DNA of 64,000 bases from 55-13 sp964501275 (GTDB taxonomy: Bacteria; Armatimonadota; Fimbriimonadia; Fimbriimonadales; Fimbriimonadaceae), in contig CAZCSP010000015.1 in assembly GCA_964501275.1 (NCBI GenBank), positions 1-64,000 of the forward strand, read 5' to 3'. Shown here piece by piece: positions 16,461-24,395 of the stretch. Each line of letters begins with the position of its first letter. The stretch's first letter is position 1. The notes below the pieces were generated by a model. It saw nothing but the letters and a program-made list of their open reading frames with translations, did not search any database and was not told where the DNA came from. Made by a program: the position numbers and the translations under genes.

Positions 16461-17068
16461 TCCAAAAGCGCGGCCGTATTGCTCGATTCGTAGTCCTCCA
16501 TGTAGTCGGGAATCACGCCCAGGTAGCTCAATCCATAGCTCAGAAGAGGCGTCAGCGTGCGATCCCTGGTTTTTCCTTCCGCCACTGCCTGGGCATAGTC
16601 GCCCACGCTGGCCCCAGGGTGGGATTGGCTATAGGCCCGGTAACCGGGAAGCCGACAGGCAGTTCCATACCGCGTCAGCCCCAAATCCTTCACCATCTTG
16701 AATCGCGCCCGGTACAGCGCCCGACCCACGCCACGGGTCCGGTAACCCGGATGAACGCTGATGTCGAGCCCGTAGAGCGTAGAGCCCTCGGGATCGTATG
16801 TCTCAAGCAGTTGGCCGCCCGCCGTCTCGTCCCAGGCTCGATGTGCCTGCCAGTTATCCTCCGAGATGCGGGTCGCACTGGCGCTGGCCACTACTTGTTG
16901 GCCATCAAGAACCACCAACTGCCCAGCCGGAAAAACCTCGACGTGGCGTTCCAAGTGCTCTGCCGTCCACAATAGTTCCTCGGGAAACGGCTCCGGGAAG
17001 CACTCGCGCTGAAGGGCCACCGCTCCCGCGATGTGCTTCTTCTGCATGGGAACGACGCGAGCTCTCAC
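16448..17068 (-). CDS. GNAT-family N-acetyltransferase
   Basis: 206 residues with the GNAT fold: acetyl-CoA loop VHPGYRTRGVGRALYRARF (R/Q-x-x-G-x-G/A), preceding strand STLYGLDISV and a C-terminal part (TPLLSYGLSYLGVIPDYMEDYES) matching the GNAT half of GNAT-nitrilase fusions. The GTG at 17068 overlaps the parB stop by 4 bp (GTGA), so translation is coupled; an ATG seven codons inside (17047) is an alternative start. Together with the following nitrilase gene it probably forms one functional unit modifying and hydrolysing a common amide or amine. Acceptor unknown. Confidence 0.88.
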   Translation of the reverse strand: MRARVVPMQKKHIAGAVALQRECFPEPFPEELLWTAEHLERHVEVFPAGQLVVLDGQQVVASASATRISEDNWQAHRAWDETAGGQLLETYDPEGSTLYGLDISVHPGYRTRGVGRALYRARFKMVKDLGLTRYGTACRLPGYRAYSQSHPGASVGDYAQAVAEGKTRDRTLTPLLSYGLSYLGVIPDYMEDYESSNTAALLEWRP

Positions 17069-17925
17069 AGGCGAAAACCGAGGATATCCAGAATCCGCTC
17101 CAGGTCGTCGTCCGAATAGAACTGAATGGCAAGCTCGCCCCCGATCGCGCTCTTCCGAATCTTCGTCGTGGCGCCAAAGTAGGTGGAAAGCGCTTCCTCC
17201 AAGGCGGCGTTGTTCGGGTCGGATTCCTGAGCGATGGCCTTGGGAGCCTTTCCTTTGTTGGTCGGGCGCGTGACCGACTTGGCCCGCTGCTCCACCTCTT
17301 TCACCGTGAGCCCCTTCTCCACCACCTGGTCGAACACCGCCAGCATGTGGGCGTCGCTCTCAAAGCCAAGCAAAGCGCGGGCATGAGCCTCGGTGATCTG
17401 CCCCTCGTTGACCGCCGTCTGGATTCGGGCCGGGAGTTTTAGCAGACGGAGGGTATTGGTAATCGCAACCCGCGACTTCCCCACCTTCTCCGCCACCTGC
17501 TCCTGGGTGAGGCTGAATTCGTCGATAAGCTGGCGATAGGCCCGAGCGCACTCCATCGCGTTGATGTCCTCACGCTGGATGTTCTCGATCAGGGCGATTT
17601 CTAGAGAAACTTCGTTGGTCGCCGTCCGAATTGTGATCGGAACCGCCTTCAACCCCGCCAACTTGGAGGCACGAAGGCGGCGCTCCCCCGCAATCAGCTC
17701 ATATTGCCCCGCCCCAACCGAGCGCACCACCAAAGGCTGGATAATCCCATGCTCCTTGATCGAAGCCGCCAACTCTTGCAGCGCCGCGTCATCGAACTGG
17801 CGACGAGGCTGCCGAGGGTTCGGCGAGATAGCCGAGATCGGGGCCTCCGAGACGTTCTCCGAGCTCACCGGAAGCTCTTGTTCCCCCACCAACTGGCTCA
17901 ACCCCTTCCCAATCGCCCGCCGCAT
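17065..17925 (-). CDS. parB: chromosome-partitioning protein ParB
   Basis: CTP-dependent clamp that binds parS near the origin. The 286-residue protein has the N-terminal region (MRRAIGKGLSQLVGEQELP), the ParB/Srx CTP-binding box (IKEHGIIQPLVVRSVG and LIAGERRLRASKLAGL), the ENIQRED motif, the helix-turn-helix (LTQEQVAEKVGKSRVAITNTLRLLKLP) and the C-terminal dimer domain. The ATG at 17925 is preceded by AGGAGGGG, a strong ribosome site, and excludes the longer open frame that runs through repeat DNA. parA, gidA and gidB are not adjacent, and no canonical parS was seen in the window. Confidence 0.96.
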   Translation of the reverse strand: MRRAIGKGLSQLVGEQELPVSSENVSEAPISAISPNPRQPRRQFDDAALQELAASIKEHGIIQPLVVRSVGAGQYELIAGERRLRASKLAGLKAVPITIRTATNEVSLEIALIENIQREDINAMECARAYRQLIDEFSLTQEQVAEKVGKSRVAITNTLRLLKLPARIQTAVNEGQITEAHARALLGFESDAHMLAVFDQVVEKGLTVKEVEQRAKSVTRPTNKGKAPKAIAQESDPNNAALEEALSTYFGATTKIRKSAIGGELAIQFYSDDDLERILDILGFRL

Positions 17926-17975
17926 TAAGAACCCCTCCTGGACACGGAATAGATTATGGCTCAGGCGGGGGAGAG

Positions 17976-18008
17976 GGAAGGACGAATGACAAACGACCAA
18001 CGACGACC
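17976..18008. repeat. heptad STRR array upstream of parB
   Basis: Units ACGAATG ACAAACG ACCAACG ACGACC. This text resembles the GACAAAT/GACCAAT heptads familiar from cyanobacterial STRRs. It lies 50 bp upstream of the parB start. Confidence 0.6.
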
Positions 18009-18017
18009 TATGAGCTT

Positions 18018-18157
18018 GATGCTCCCCCGACATCCGCCGGACGAAGGCTCGGCTTGCCGCTGATTAAGATGTCGGGGGTTCGGAAGCGCAGAAGACCCCC
18101 AACACCTTGACGTTATGTTTGCCAAGAATCTCAAACTGCGGGTGTTGGGGGAGCATC
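18018..18157. repeat. three interlocking inverted repeats with shared arms
   Basis: Outer arms GATGCTCCCCC (18018-18028) and GGGGGAGCATC (18147-18157) are perfect. Inside, CCCCCGACATC (18024-18034) pairs with GATGTCGGGGG (18068-18078), and CCCCCAACACC (18096-18106) pairs with GGTGTTGGGGG (18141-18151). The C5 and G5 blocks are shared between the outer and inner stems, so the fold can exist as one long arm or as two hairpins, but not both. It sits between the divergent parB and lacI genes. Confidence 0.75.
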
Positions 18158-18239
18158 ATCCTTATCGCTCTCCTCATTCCCTGATTCCCTAGCCCCTACT
18201 TCCCTTCTGCCCTTTTTCAAGAATTTCCCCAAAAAACCC

Positions 18240-18291
18240 TTGCATTTCCAAAAAATGATGTTAGAATACGTATTCACAGAATTCGTATTCT
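18240..18291 (+). promoter_or_regulatory. lacI-operon promoter with overlapping LacI-type operator
   Basis: TTGCAT (18240-18245), a 16-bp gap and TAGAAT (18262-18267) form a promoter. Overlapping the -10 box is a 29-bp imperfect palindrome (18263-18291) composed of GAATACGTATTC (perfect 12-bp palindrome) and GAATTCGTATTC separated by ACA. The centre CG with symmetric arms is typical of LacI-family operators, which implies autoregulation of the operon. Confidence 0.75.
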
Positions 18292-18320
18292 CAACGTTGG
18301 GAATATGCATGGGTTAACCG

Positions 18321-19328
18321 ATGAGGGTTCGACAGCAAGATATCGCACGACTGGCCAAGGTCTCACAGGCGACCGTTTCTCGCGTTTTGGCGGGGGATGC
18401 GAAGGTGGATTCCAAGATCACGGAACGCGTCCGCGCCGTGATGCAGGCCCACAACTACCAGCCCGACGTCCGCGCCCGCTCCCTGCGATCCAAGCGCACC
18501 GGCCTCATCGGCATGGTCATCAAACGACCCCACGGCGGACTCAACAGCGACCCCTTCTTCGCCAACCTGATCGCCGAGATCATGGACTTTCTCGACGGCG
18601 AGCCCTACCACCTCTGCCTCGACGTCGCCTCCGACGAGGAATCCCAGGTGGCCATCTACGACGAAATGCTCCGCACCCGCCGCGTCGATGGCCTGATCCT
18701 CGTCGAATCCGAAGCCCGCGACGAGCGTATCCAAAGGCTACAAGACGACGCTTTCCCCTTCGTTCTCCTCGGCAACCCCTGGGATACCGACCGGATTTGG
18801 TCGGTGGACAACGACAACGCCCTCGCCTCCGAAATGGCCACCCGGCACCTCATCGACCAAGGCTATCAAACCATCGGCATGATCGCCGGACCGGTCGGGA
18901 TCACGGTGAGCGAAGACCGCATCCAAGGCTACGAACGAGCCATCCAAGGAACCGGGCAGAGAGTGCGCGTCTGGAACTCTGAATTCGGCTCCAAAGCCGC
19001 CAAAGAAACCGCCCTCAACGCCCTCGACTCCACCCCCACTCCCGACGCCCTGGTGGTGCTCGACGATTTCATGGCGATGGGAGTGGTCCAGGCGGCGAGG
19101 GAGTTGGGCAGGCAGATTCCCAAAGACCTTGGCATCGTCTCCTTCAACAACTCCCACCTCTGCGACCTTTTGGAATGCGGCCTGTCGTCGGTCAGTCTGA
19201 ACATCGATGCCATCGTTCGCCACGCCTGTGAGCAGCTCATCCAGGCGATCAACGGCGAAGAGGGCGAGGACCCGATCCGCCGAATCGTCCCGACCGAACT
19301 CCACGTGAGGGGGTCCAGCCAGCGATGA
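18321..19328 (+). CDS. LacI-family transcriptional regulator
   Basis: 335 residues. The N-terminal HTH is classical: QQDIARLAKVSQATVSRVLAG with the hinge helix NYQPDVRARSLRSKRTGLIG. The periplasmic-binding-protein-like core follows (RTRRVDGLILVES, PFVLLGNPW, DNDNALASEMATRHLIDQGYQTIGMIAG, PDALVVLDDFMAMGVVQAARELG, LGIVSFNNSHL). It probably senses a sugar, most likely a maltodextrin derivative, because its stop codon overlaps the start of a GH13 amylase gene by 4 bp (ATGA). A palindromic operator overlaps its promoter. The start ATG lacks a strong ribosome site. Confidence 0.95.
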   Translation: MRVRQQDIARLAKVSQATVSRVLAGDAKVDSKITERVRAVMQAHNYQPDVRARSLRSKRTGLIGMVIKRPHGGLNSDPFFANLIAEIMDFLDGEPYHLCLDVASDEESQVAIYDEMLRTRRVDGLILVESEARDERIQRLQDDAFPFVLLGNPWDTDRIWSVDNDNALASEMATRHLIDQGYQTIGMIAGPVGITVSEDRIQGYERAIQGTGQRVRVWNSEFGSKAAKETALNALDSTPTPDALVVLDDFMAMGVVQAARELGRQIPKDLGIVSFNNSHLCDLLECGLSSVSLNIDAIVRHACEQLIQAINGEEGEDPIRRIVPTELHVRGSSQR

Positions 19329-21487
19329 TCCTCGGCCTCCCCACTTTGCTCGTCCCCGCGTTCGTCCAAGACGGGCGGATTCAGCACGTCTTCGAAGTGA
19401 AATTGGACCGGCAGGTGGAGTCGGTCAACCTCGCGGGAACTTTCAACAACTGGGACCGCGCCGCGACCGCCATGGAGCGCCAGCCCGACGGCTACACCTG
19501 GCGAATCTCCATGCGCCTTCCCACCGGCAAGCACCTCTACAAGTTCGTCCTGAACGGCTCCGAGTGGATCACCGATCCTAAAGCCAAGCGGAACGAGGAC
19601 GACGGCGGCGGCAATATCAACTCCGTCCTCCTGCTGGTCCCCGCCGACTACGCCAAACCCGCCAAGGCGGGCGACGGGATCATCGCCAAAAGCGCCCTCA
19701 AGCACAGCGCCGCCATCCCCGACCTCAACTATGATCGCGGCCAACTGACCGTCACAATCCGCACCCGCCCCGACGACCTCTCTCACATCGAGATGTTCGT
19801 CCCCACCTCCACTGGCGAAATCTGCGTCGAACTGAAAGAGGCAGCCCGCGACAACTTTTACGCCTTTCACAAAGCCGAGTTCCCCTGGGACCGCAAGACG
19901 GACTTCAAGTACCGCTTCATGCTGGTGGACGGAGCCAAGCGCGTCTACCTCACCCCCAAAGGACTGAGCGACGCTCCCAAAGACCCCTTCGTGCTGAAAG
20001 CCAAGGAGTTCAAGCCGTTCGTCACGCCCAAGTGGGTGGAGCAGGCGGTCTTCTACCAGATTTTCCCCGACCGCTTTGCCAACGGCGACAAGTCCAACGA
20101 CCCCCAAAACGTGGTGCCCTGGAACGGGGTCCCCACCTACTCCAACCGCTTCGGCGGGGACGTGGCCGGGATCAAGCAGCGCATCGGTTACCTGAAGGAC
20201 CTCGGCATCAACGCCATCTACTTTAACCCGATCTTCAAGTCGCCCAGCAATCACCGCTACGACGCCACCGACTACAAGCTGGTCGATCCCGAACTGGGCA
20301 CCAACCAGGAGTATTTCGCCCTCACCCAAGACCTGAAGAAGGCGGGCATCCGCACGATGCTCGACTTCGCTTTCAACCACACCGCTGTCGACTTCGCCCC
20401 CTTCATGGACCTTCGGACCAAGGGCGAGGCGTCCCGGTACAAGGATTGGTACTGGATCAAGTCGTTCCCCATCGAGGTCAAGGAGAACCCCAACTACGAG
20501 GCTTGGTTCGGCTTCCCCTCCATGCCCAAGCTGAACGTGATGAACCCCGAAACCCATGCCTATGTCCTGGGCGTGGTGGATTTCTGGCGAAAGAACTCGG
20601 CCCTTGACGGCCTGCGGCTGGACGTGGCGAACGAAGTGGATATGCGGATGTGGCGGGCCTTGCGCAAGCATGTGAAAGCCTCCGCTCCCGGCACCTACAT
20701 CCTCGGTGAGGAGTGGGGCAATGCCACCCCGTGGCTGACCGGCGACCAATGGGACGCCTCCATGAACTACGGCTTCCGCGACGCCTGCCTGCGCTTCTTC
20801 GCCGACCAGTCAATCTCGGCAAAGGAGTTTGGCCAGCGCCTGATGGCGAACTACAACCTGTACGTGCCCCAAGTCAGCCGGGTCCAATACAACCTGCTCG
20901 GCAGCCACGACACCCCCCGCTTCCTCACCCTGTGCCAGGGCGACGCCAAGCGCGCCATGCTGGGAACCGTCGCCCTGATGACCTGGGCCGGAACGCCCTC
21001 CATTTACTATGGCGACGAGATCGGGATGGAAGGCGGACGGGACCCAGAGAACCGCCGGGGAATGCAGTGGGGCAAGGCCACTGCCGACAACCCGTTCCTG
21101 AAACTGCACAAGAAGCTGATCGCCGCCCGCAAGTCCTCCAAAGCTCTGCAGTCGGGCGCTCCCTCCATCCTGTTCGCCTCCAACGCGCAACAGACCCTCG
21201 TTTTCTCCCGCGTCTTGGATCAAGACCAAGCCATTATCGCCATCAACCGATCGTCCGCCCCTCAGCGGACGTCGATTACGCTGCCGTCCGATATCTCGGC
21301 CCGCCGATTCGTCGATGCGCTTGACGGTTCTCGACTCGCGGCCACGAAGGATCGGCTCGCCCTTACGCTTCCGCCCATGTCGGCAATGGTATTGCTGCCC
21401 GGGCCAAGCGCCACGTCTCGTCCCCGCGGAGCATCCGCAAGATTTGAATCAACTCAGCGTCCCCTGGGCGCTCGGAGGAACTCATGA
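19325..21487 (+). CDS. GH13 alpha-amylase family enzyme (neopullulanase/cyclomaltodextrinase type)
   Basis: 720 residues acting on alpha-1,4/1,6 glucans. An N-terminal glycogen-binding E-set/CBM48-like domain (VNLAGTFNNWDRAATAMERQPDGYTWRISMRLPTGKHLYKFVLNG) precedes a second beta domain and the GH13 barrel. Catalytic regions: I DFAFNHTA, II GLRLDVANE (nucleophile Asp), III YILGEEWG (acid Glu), IV LLGSHDTPR. Beginning VEQAVFYQIFPDRFANGD is typical of the neopullulanase group. The hydrophobic N-terminus (MILGLPTLLVPAFVQ) may be a short signal peptide. Four-bp overlaps with lacI before it and the prepilin after it show an operon under the LacI-type operator. Confidence 0.93.
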   Translation: MILGLPTLLVPAFVQDGRIQHVFEVKLDRQVESVNLAGTFNNWDRAATAMERQPDGYTWRISMRLPTGKHLYKFVLNGSEWITDPKAKRNEDDGGGNINSVLLLVPADYAKPAKAGDGIIAKSALKHSAAIPDLNYDRGQLTVTIRTRPDDLSHIEMFVPTSTGEICVELKEAARDNFYAFHKAEFPWDRKTDFKYRFMLVDGAKRVYLTPKGLSDAPKDPFVLKAKEFKPFVTPKWVEQAVFYQIFPDRFANGDKSNDPQNVVPWNGVPTYSNRFGGDVAGIKQRIGYLKDLGINAIYFNPIFKSPSNHRYDATDYKLVDPELGTNQEYFALTQDLKKAGIRTMLDFAFNHTAVDFAPFMDLRTKGEASRYKDWYWIKSFPIEVKENPNYEAWFGFPSMPKLNVMNPETHAYVLGVVDFWRKNSALDGLRLDVANEVDMRMWRALRKHVKASAPGTYILGEEWGNATPWLTGDQWDASMNYGFRDACLRFFADQSISAKEFGQRLMANYNLYVPQVSRVQYNLLGSHDTPRFLTLCQGDAKRAMLGTVALMTWAGTPSIYYGDEIGMEGGRDPENRRGMQWGKATADNPFLKLHKKLIAARKSSKALQSGAPSILFASNAQQTLVFSRVLDQDQAIIAINRSSAPQRTSITLPSDISARRFVDALDGSRLAATKDRLALTLPPMSAMVLLPGPSATSRPRGASARFESTQRPLGARRNS

Positions 21488-22290
21488 AACGTCAATGTCG
21501 ACAGGGCTTCACGCTCATCGAACTCCTCGTCGTGATCGCGATCATCGCGATCCTAGCCGCCATCCTCTTCCCGGTCTTCGCGCAAGCGAAGGTCGCAGCC
21601 AAGAAGACCAGCGACTTGTCGAACCTCAAGCAGAATGGCACCGCTACGTTCCTGTATATGAACGACTACGACGACACGCTGCCCCAAACCAACGGCTCGG
21701 AGCATAGCTACATCATCGCTGCCAGAGTTCAGCCCTACACCAAAAACCGTGAGATCTGGAAGAGCCCTGGCTCAAGATGGCCAATGGGATCTGTCCAGCA
21801 TAAACAGGCAAACAATGGCGTCTCCGACTATATGCTCGACCCTAACGACGGATGCGTTGGACTTGGCGTCTCAACGGTTGGACCAAGGCCAAACTACTAT
21901 CGCGACATTTATCCTCCAACCGACTACATCATCTCTGACTCGCTCTCTGACTGGGTGGGCGGCACTTGCCCCGGCATTTACAACGGATTCAAGCGCAGCT
22001 ACACGCAGAACGACGGAAAGATCAACGACGTCGCTAAGGTGGTGCTGTTCATCGACTTCCCGATGGCCGGATACCTTTGGCCGGGCGGACCTTGGGGCAC
22101 CGATCCCAACTTCTGGGGAGGCAATAACTTCAAGGGCTTTTTCAATGAAGGCTCCAATGTGACCCACTTCGACGGCCACTCCAAGTTCTACAAGTACAAC
22201 AAGCTGATGCCGCGAGACACAGACTGGAGCGGCGAACTGATCGAATGGCAATGCTGGGGCTTCACCTGGGCGCACCCATCGGTCCAGTAG
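21484..22290 (+). CDS. type IV pilin-like (DUF1559-type) prepilin
   Basis: 268 residues. The short basic leader MKRQCRQG ends in Gly directly before FTLIELLVVIAIIAILAAILFPVFAQAK, the class-III prepilin cleavage site and hydrophobic helix with the conserved Glu at mature position 5. The globular part starts KKTSDLSNLKQNGTATFLYMNDYDDTLPQ, a pattern found in hundreds of Armatimonadota/Planctomycetota pseudopilins, and ends with a THFDGHSKFYKYNKL strand. It is translationally coupled to the GH13 gene (ATGA), so it is expressed with a glucan-degrading enzyme and could support its secretion or surface attachment. Confidence 0.92.
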   Translation: MKRQCRQGFTLIELLVVIAIIAILAAILFPVFAQAKVAAKKTSDLSNLKQNGTATFLYMNDYDDTLPQTNGSEHSYIIAARVQPYTKNREIWKSPGSRWPMGSVQHKQANNGVSDYMLDPNDGCVGLGVSTVGPRPNYYRDIYPPTDYIISDSLSDWVGGTCPGIYNGFKRSYTQNDGKINDVAKVVLFIDFPMAGYLWPGGPWGTDPNFWGGNNFKGFFNEGSNVTHFDGHSKFYKYNKLMPRDTDWSGELIEWQCWGFTWAHPSVQ

Positions 22291-22314
22291 ACATCGACTC
22301 GTAGCTCATCTGCT

Positions 22315-22340
22315 CCCCCAAAACGCCTTCGTTTTGGGGG
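22315..22340. terminator. CCCCCAAAACG hairpin after the lacI operon
   Basis: CCCCCAAAACG (22315-22325) pairs perfectly with CGTTTTGGGGG (22330-22340) around CCTT. The same 11-bp stem, followed by the same GTACARGA, occurs at 30701-30725. It is therefore both a probable terminator and a repeated element. Confidence 0.75.
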
Positions 22341-22401
22341 TACAGGACTTGTATTGGAATGCTTGTTACGGCTTTAACCCAGAGCCTAAGAAAAAGGTGA
22401 T

Positions 22402-22659
22402 ATGAAAAAAAACCACATTCAGTTGCTCATCGGCGTTCTGGCGACCCTATCTCTAGCAGCCTGCGGCGAGCCCGATTACGCCAATGGTCCAGAAGCCTGG
22501 CAAAAGACGCCAGTGGCAGATAAGATCGAACGCATCAAAAAGATGCCGCTGTCGCAAGCCCAAAAAATTCAAGGGATCAATGAACTGCCTATCTCACAAG
22601 AAGAGAAAGATAAAGCGATTGCCGAGATAAAGGCCCAAGGCCAATCGCCGACAGGATAG
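22402..22659 (+). CDS. small lipoprotein
   Basis: 85 residues with a lipoprotein signal peptide: MKKNHIQLLIGVLATLSLAAC, lipobox LAAC with Cys at residue 21. The mature 65 residues contain a charged helical repeat (DKIERIKKMPLSQAQKIQGINELPISQEEKDKAIAEIK). An AAAGGTGA ribosome site precedes the ATG by 2 bp. Function unknown. Confidence 0.75.
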   Translation: MKKNHIQLLIGVLATLSLAACGEPDYANGPEAWQKTPVADKIERIKKMPLSQAQKIQGINELPISQEEKDKAIAEIKAQGQSPTG

Positions 22660-22685
22660 ACGGGGTTCCCTTCTTCCCCCCACAT

Positions 22686-22726
22686 TGGCCCAAACTTTGC
22701 TGGTTCCCAAACTGGCGTTTGGGCCA
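22686..22726. terminator. 10-bp inverted repeat between small genes
   Basis: TGGCCCAAAC (22686-22695) pairs perfectly with GTTTGGGCCA (22717-22726) over a 21-nt loop, just after the lipoprotein gene. No U tract. Confidence 0.4.
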
Positions 22727-22744
22727 CAATGAAAGGGAAGACTG

Positions 22745-23098
22745 ATGTATCTGATTGCGCAAACCTCACCCACTGAACTCACCGAGGTGCTCCTCGTCCC
22801 GTCGATCTGCTTTGTCCTGGGCCTCGGCCTTTGGTATGCGGGACTGCACTTCGAGAACCGGACCGAAAAGGCTTGGGTGAAGTGGCTCGCCCTTATCCCC
22901 ATCGTCATTGGCCTGGTGATTGGGCTCCAATTGACGATGCAGGCCACTGACTACACCTACCAGCGGATCTTGGGCACCAAGAAGCTGATCTACAGCCACT
23001 ACCTCGCGCTCGCCCTTCCCCTCATCGCCATCTTCACCGTCGTCGCCTGGCACCTGTACCTCAAGAGGACAGGCGCCTACGACCAACACCGATACTAA
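22745..23098 (+). CDS. hypothetical three-TM membrane protein
   Basis: 117 residues, three predicted transmembrane segments (VLLVPSICFVLGLGLWYAGL, WLALIPIVIGLVIGLQLTM, YLALALPLIAIFTVVAWHLYL) joined by short charged loops. No family recognised. Follows the lipoprotein gene by 85 bp and may be co-transcribed. Confidence 0.6.
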   Translation: MYLIAQTSPTELTEVLLVPSICFVLGLGLWYAGLHFENRTEKAWVKWLALIPIVIGLVIGLQLTMQATDYTYQRILGTKKLIYSHYLALALPLIAIFTVVAWHLYLKRTGAYDQHRY

Positions 23099-23405
23099 GC
23101 TCCCCCCAAAAATCGCCCCAAGGGTGGGGCATTGCCGCCTAACCCACCGCGTCATTCCAAGGAGCTTGCCCAGCCTCGTTTGCCTACTTGGCCTCAACCC
23201 TTTAAAGCCGCAAAACCCCTCCTGCGGCTTCAGCGGTTCCCATCTGCGCCAATCTGTGGCTCAAAAAGAGAGCGGGGCAAACACACGGCAATCGAACCTG
23301 ATGCAACCATGCTGGAGGGCCAGGAGACCTGTTCCTCCAACTCCGAAGCTCAGAGTTGCATCTCCCGCTTGCCGCCTTCATGGCCCGACATGATCCCATC
23401 AGCCC
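23099..23405. other. 307-bp gap between convergent genes
   Basis: No coding frame is supported. It contains an imperfect CCCC..GGGG stem at 23102-23131 and a hairpin AAGCCGCA (23205-23212) / TGCGGCTT (23223-23230) with a 10-nt loop, which on the minus strand would lie after the SIS gene. A short CATCTGCGCCAATCTGTGGC direct-repeat-like stretch lies at 23240-23260. Confidence 0.45.
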
Positions 23406-24356
23406 TCATAAGGTTTCGGTGACTTTCTGGATATGCTCCGGCCGATCGGGGTTGAGTCCGTGGGCGCGGGCGGCATAGAGCGCCAGCCACTGCCCAAAGA
23501 TCACTTCCCAAATCGGGCGCAGTTGTTCAAAGGTGACGGCACTGGGAGCCTGGAGGATGCGGCAGCCCTGCTCAGCCAACCCGTGGGCCGGTTCGCCATA
23601 GACGATCGCCGCGCTCCCGTGTCCCGCCAACGCTTTGGGGCCGTGCTCGAAGTCGGCGGTAGAGTAAGCCTTGCAGGGAACCAGGGCGCACTCCATCAGC
23701 TTCAACGCGCTCTCCAAGGCCGTGCAGAAAGAGTAGCCCCTGGCCAGCGCAAAGGTGGGATGGGACCGCAGGAGAGGCCCGCTCATCGCCTTGGCGATCT
23801 CCTCCGTCGAGTTCAGCCAAATCTCATCCGGCAATGAAGGGCAGGGATCGGGAAGGTCGCCCCCCAGAGCCCGCACCAACTGGTAAAGCGCCAACAGCGA
23901 GGCCGTGTAGGTCTTGGTCGCCGCCACCGACCGCTCCGCGCCCACATCCAGCAAGATCGTCCGCTCGGCCTCCGTGGTCAAGCGGGAGTTGGGCGTGTTG
24001 GTGATGGCGAGGGTGGCATGGCCTTCCTCCCGCATCATCCCAAGAATCTCCGACACATCCGGCGCAGAGCCGCTTTGGGAGATGCCGATAGCGAGGGCGT
24101 TCCGGTACTGAACGCGAGTGCCATACCGGGTCAGAACCGACGGCGCCGCCAAGGTCACCGGGATTCCCAAGTGGATCTCGATCAGGTAGCGAGCATATTG
24201 GGCCGCATGGTCGCTGCTTCCCCGCGCCGCGATCAGGACCATATCAAATCCCCGCCCCCCCACGGCCTCCCCCGCCGCATCCAAATACCCCTCCGCCAGC
24301 CGCGACAAAACGTCCGGCTGCTCCCGAATCTCTCTCTCCATCCACTCGCCCAGCAT
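23406..24356 (-). CDS. double-SIS sugar isomerase / GlmS-like deaminase (AgaS/FrlB type)
   Basis: 316 residues with two SIS domains binding phosphosugars: VLIAARGSSDHAAQYARYLIE with the SQSG motif (AIGISQSGSAPDVSEILGMM), and LARGYSFCTALESALKLMECALVPCKAYSTADFEHGPKAL, the latter matching the isomerase domain of GlmS. The glutaminase half of GlmS is missing, so it likely isomerises or deaminates an amino-sugar phosphate. Start ATG 24356 is supported by TAAACT placed 7 nt upstream (leaderless pattern); ATG 24341 is an alternative. Divergent from a DUF4838 gene that shares the 39-bp promoter gap. Confidence 0.88.
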   Translation of the reverse strand: MLGEWMEREIREQPDVLSRLAEGYLDAAGEAVGGRGFDMVLIAARGSSDHAAQYARYLIEIHLGIPVTLAAPSVLTRYGTRVQYRNALAIGISQSGSAPDVSEILGMMREEGHATLAITNTPNSRLTTEAERTILLDVGAERSVAATKTYTASLLALYQLVRALGGDLPDPCPSLPDEIWLNSTEEIAKAMSGPLLRSHPTFALARGYSFCTALESALKLMECALVPCKAYSTADFEHGPKALAGHGSAAIVYGEPAHGLAEQGCRILQAPSAVTFEQLRPIWEVIFGQWLALYAARAHGLNPDRPEHIQKVTETL

Positions 24357-24363
24357 CGGGACA

Positions 24364-24389
24364 AGTTTACTTTGCTTGTGTGGTAAACC
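24364..24389. promoter_or_regulatory. back-to-back leaderless promoters in an inverted repeat
   Basis: On the minus strand TAAACT (24364-24369) ends 7 nt before the SIS start; on the plus strand TAAACC (24384-24389) ends 6 nt before the DUF4838 start. The two boxes form the inverted repeat GTTTAC-N12-GTAAAC (24365-24388), so a single regulator could control both genes. Confidence 0.45.
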
Positions 24390-24395
24390 CTGTTT

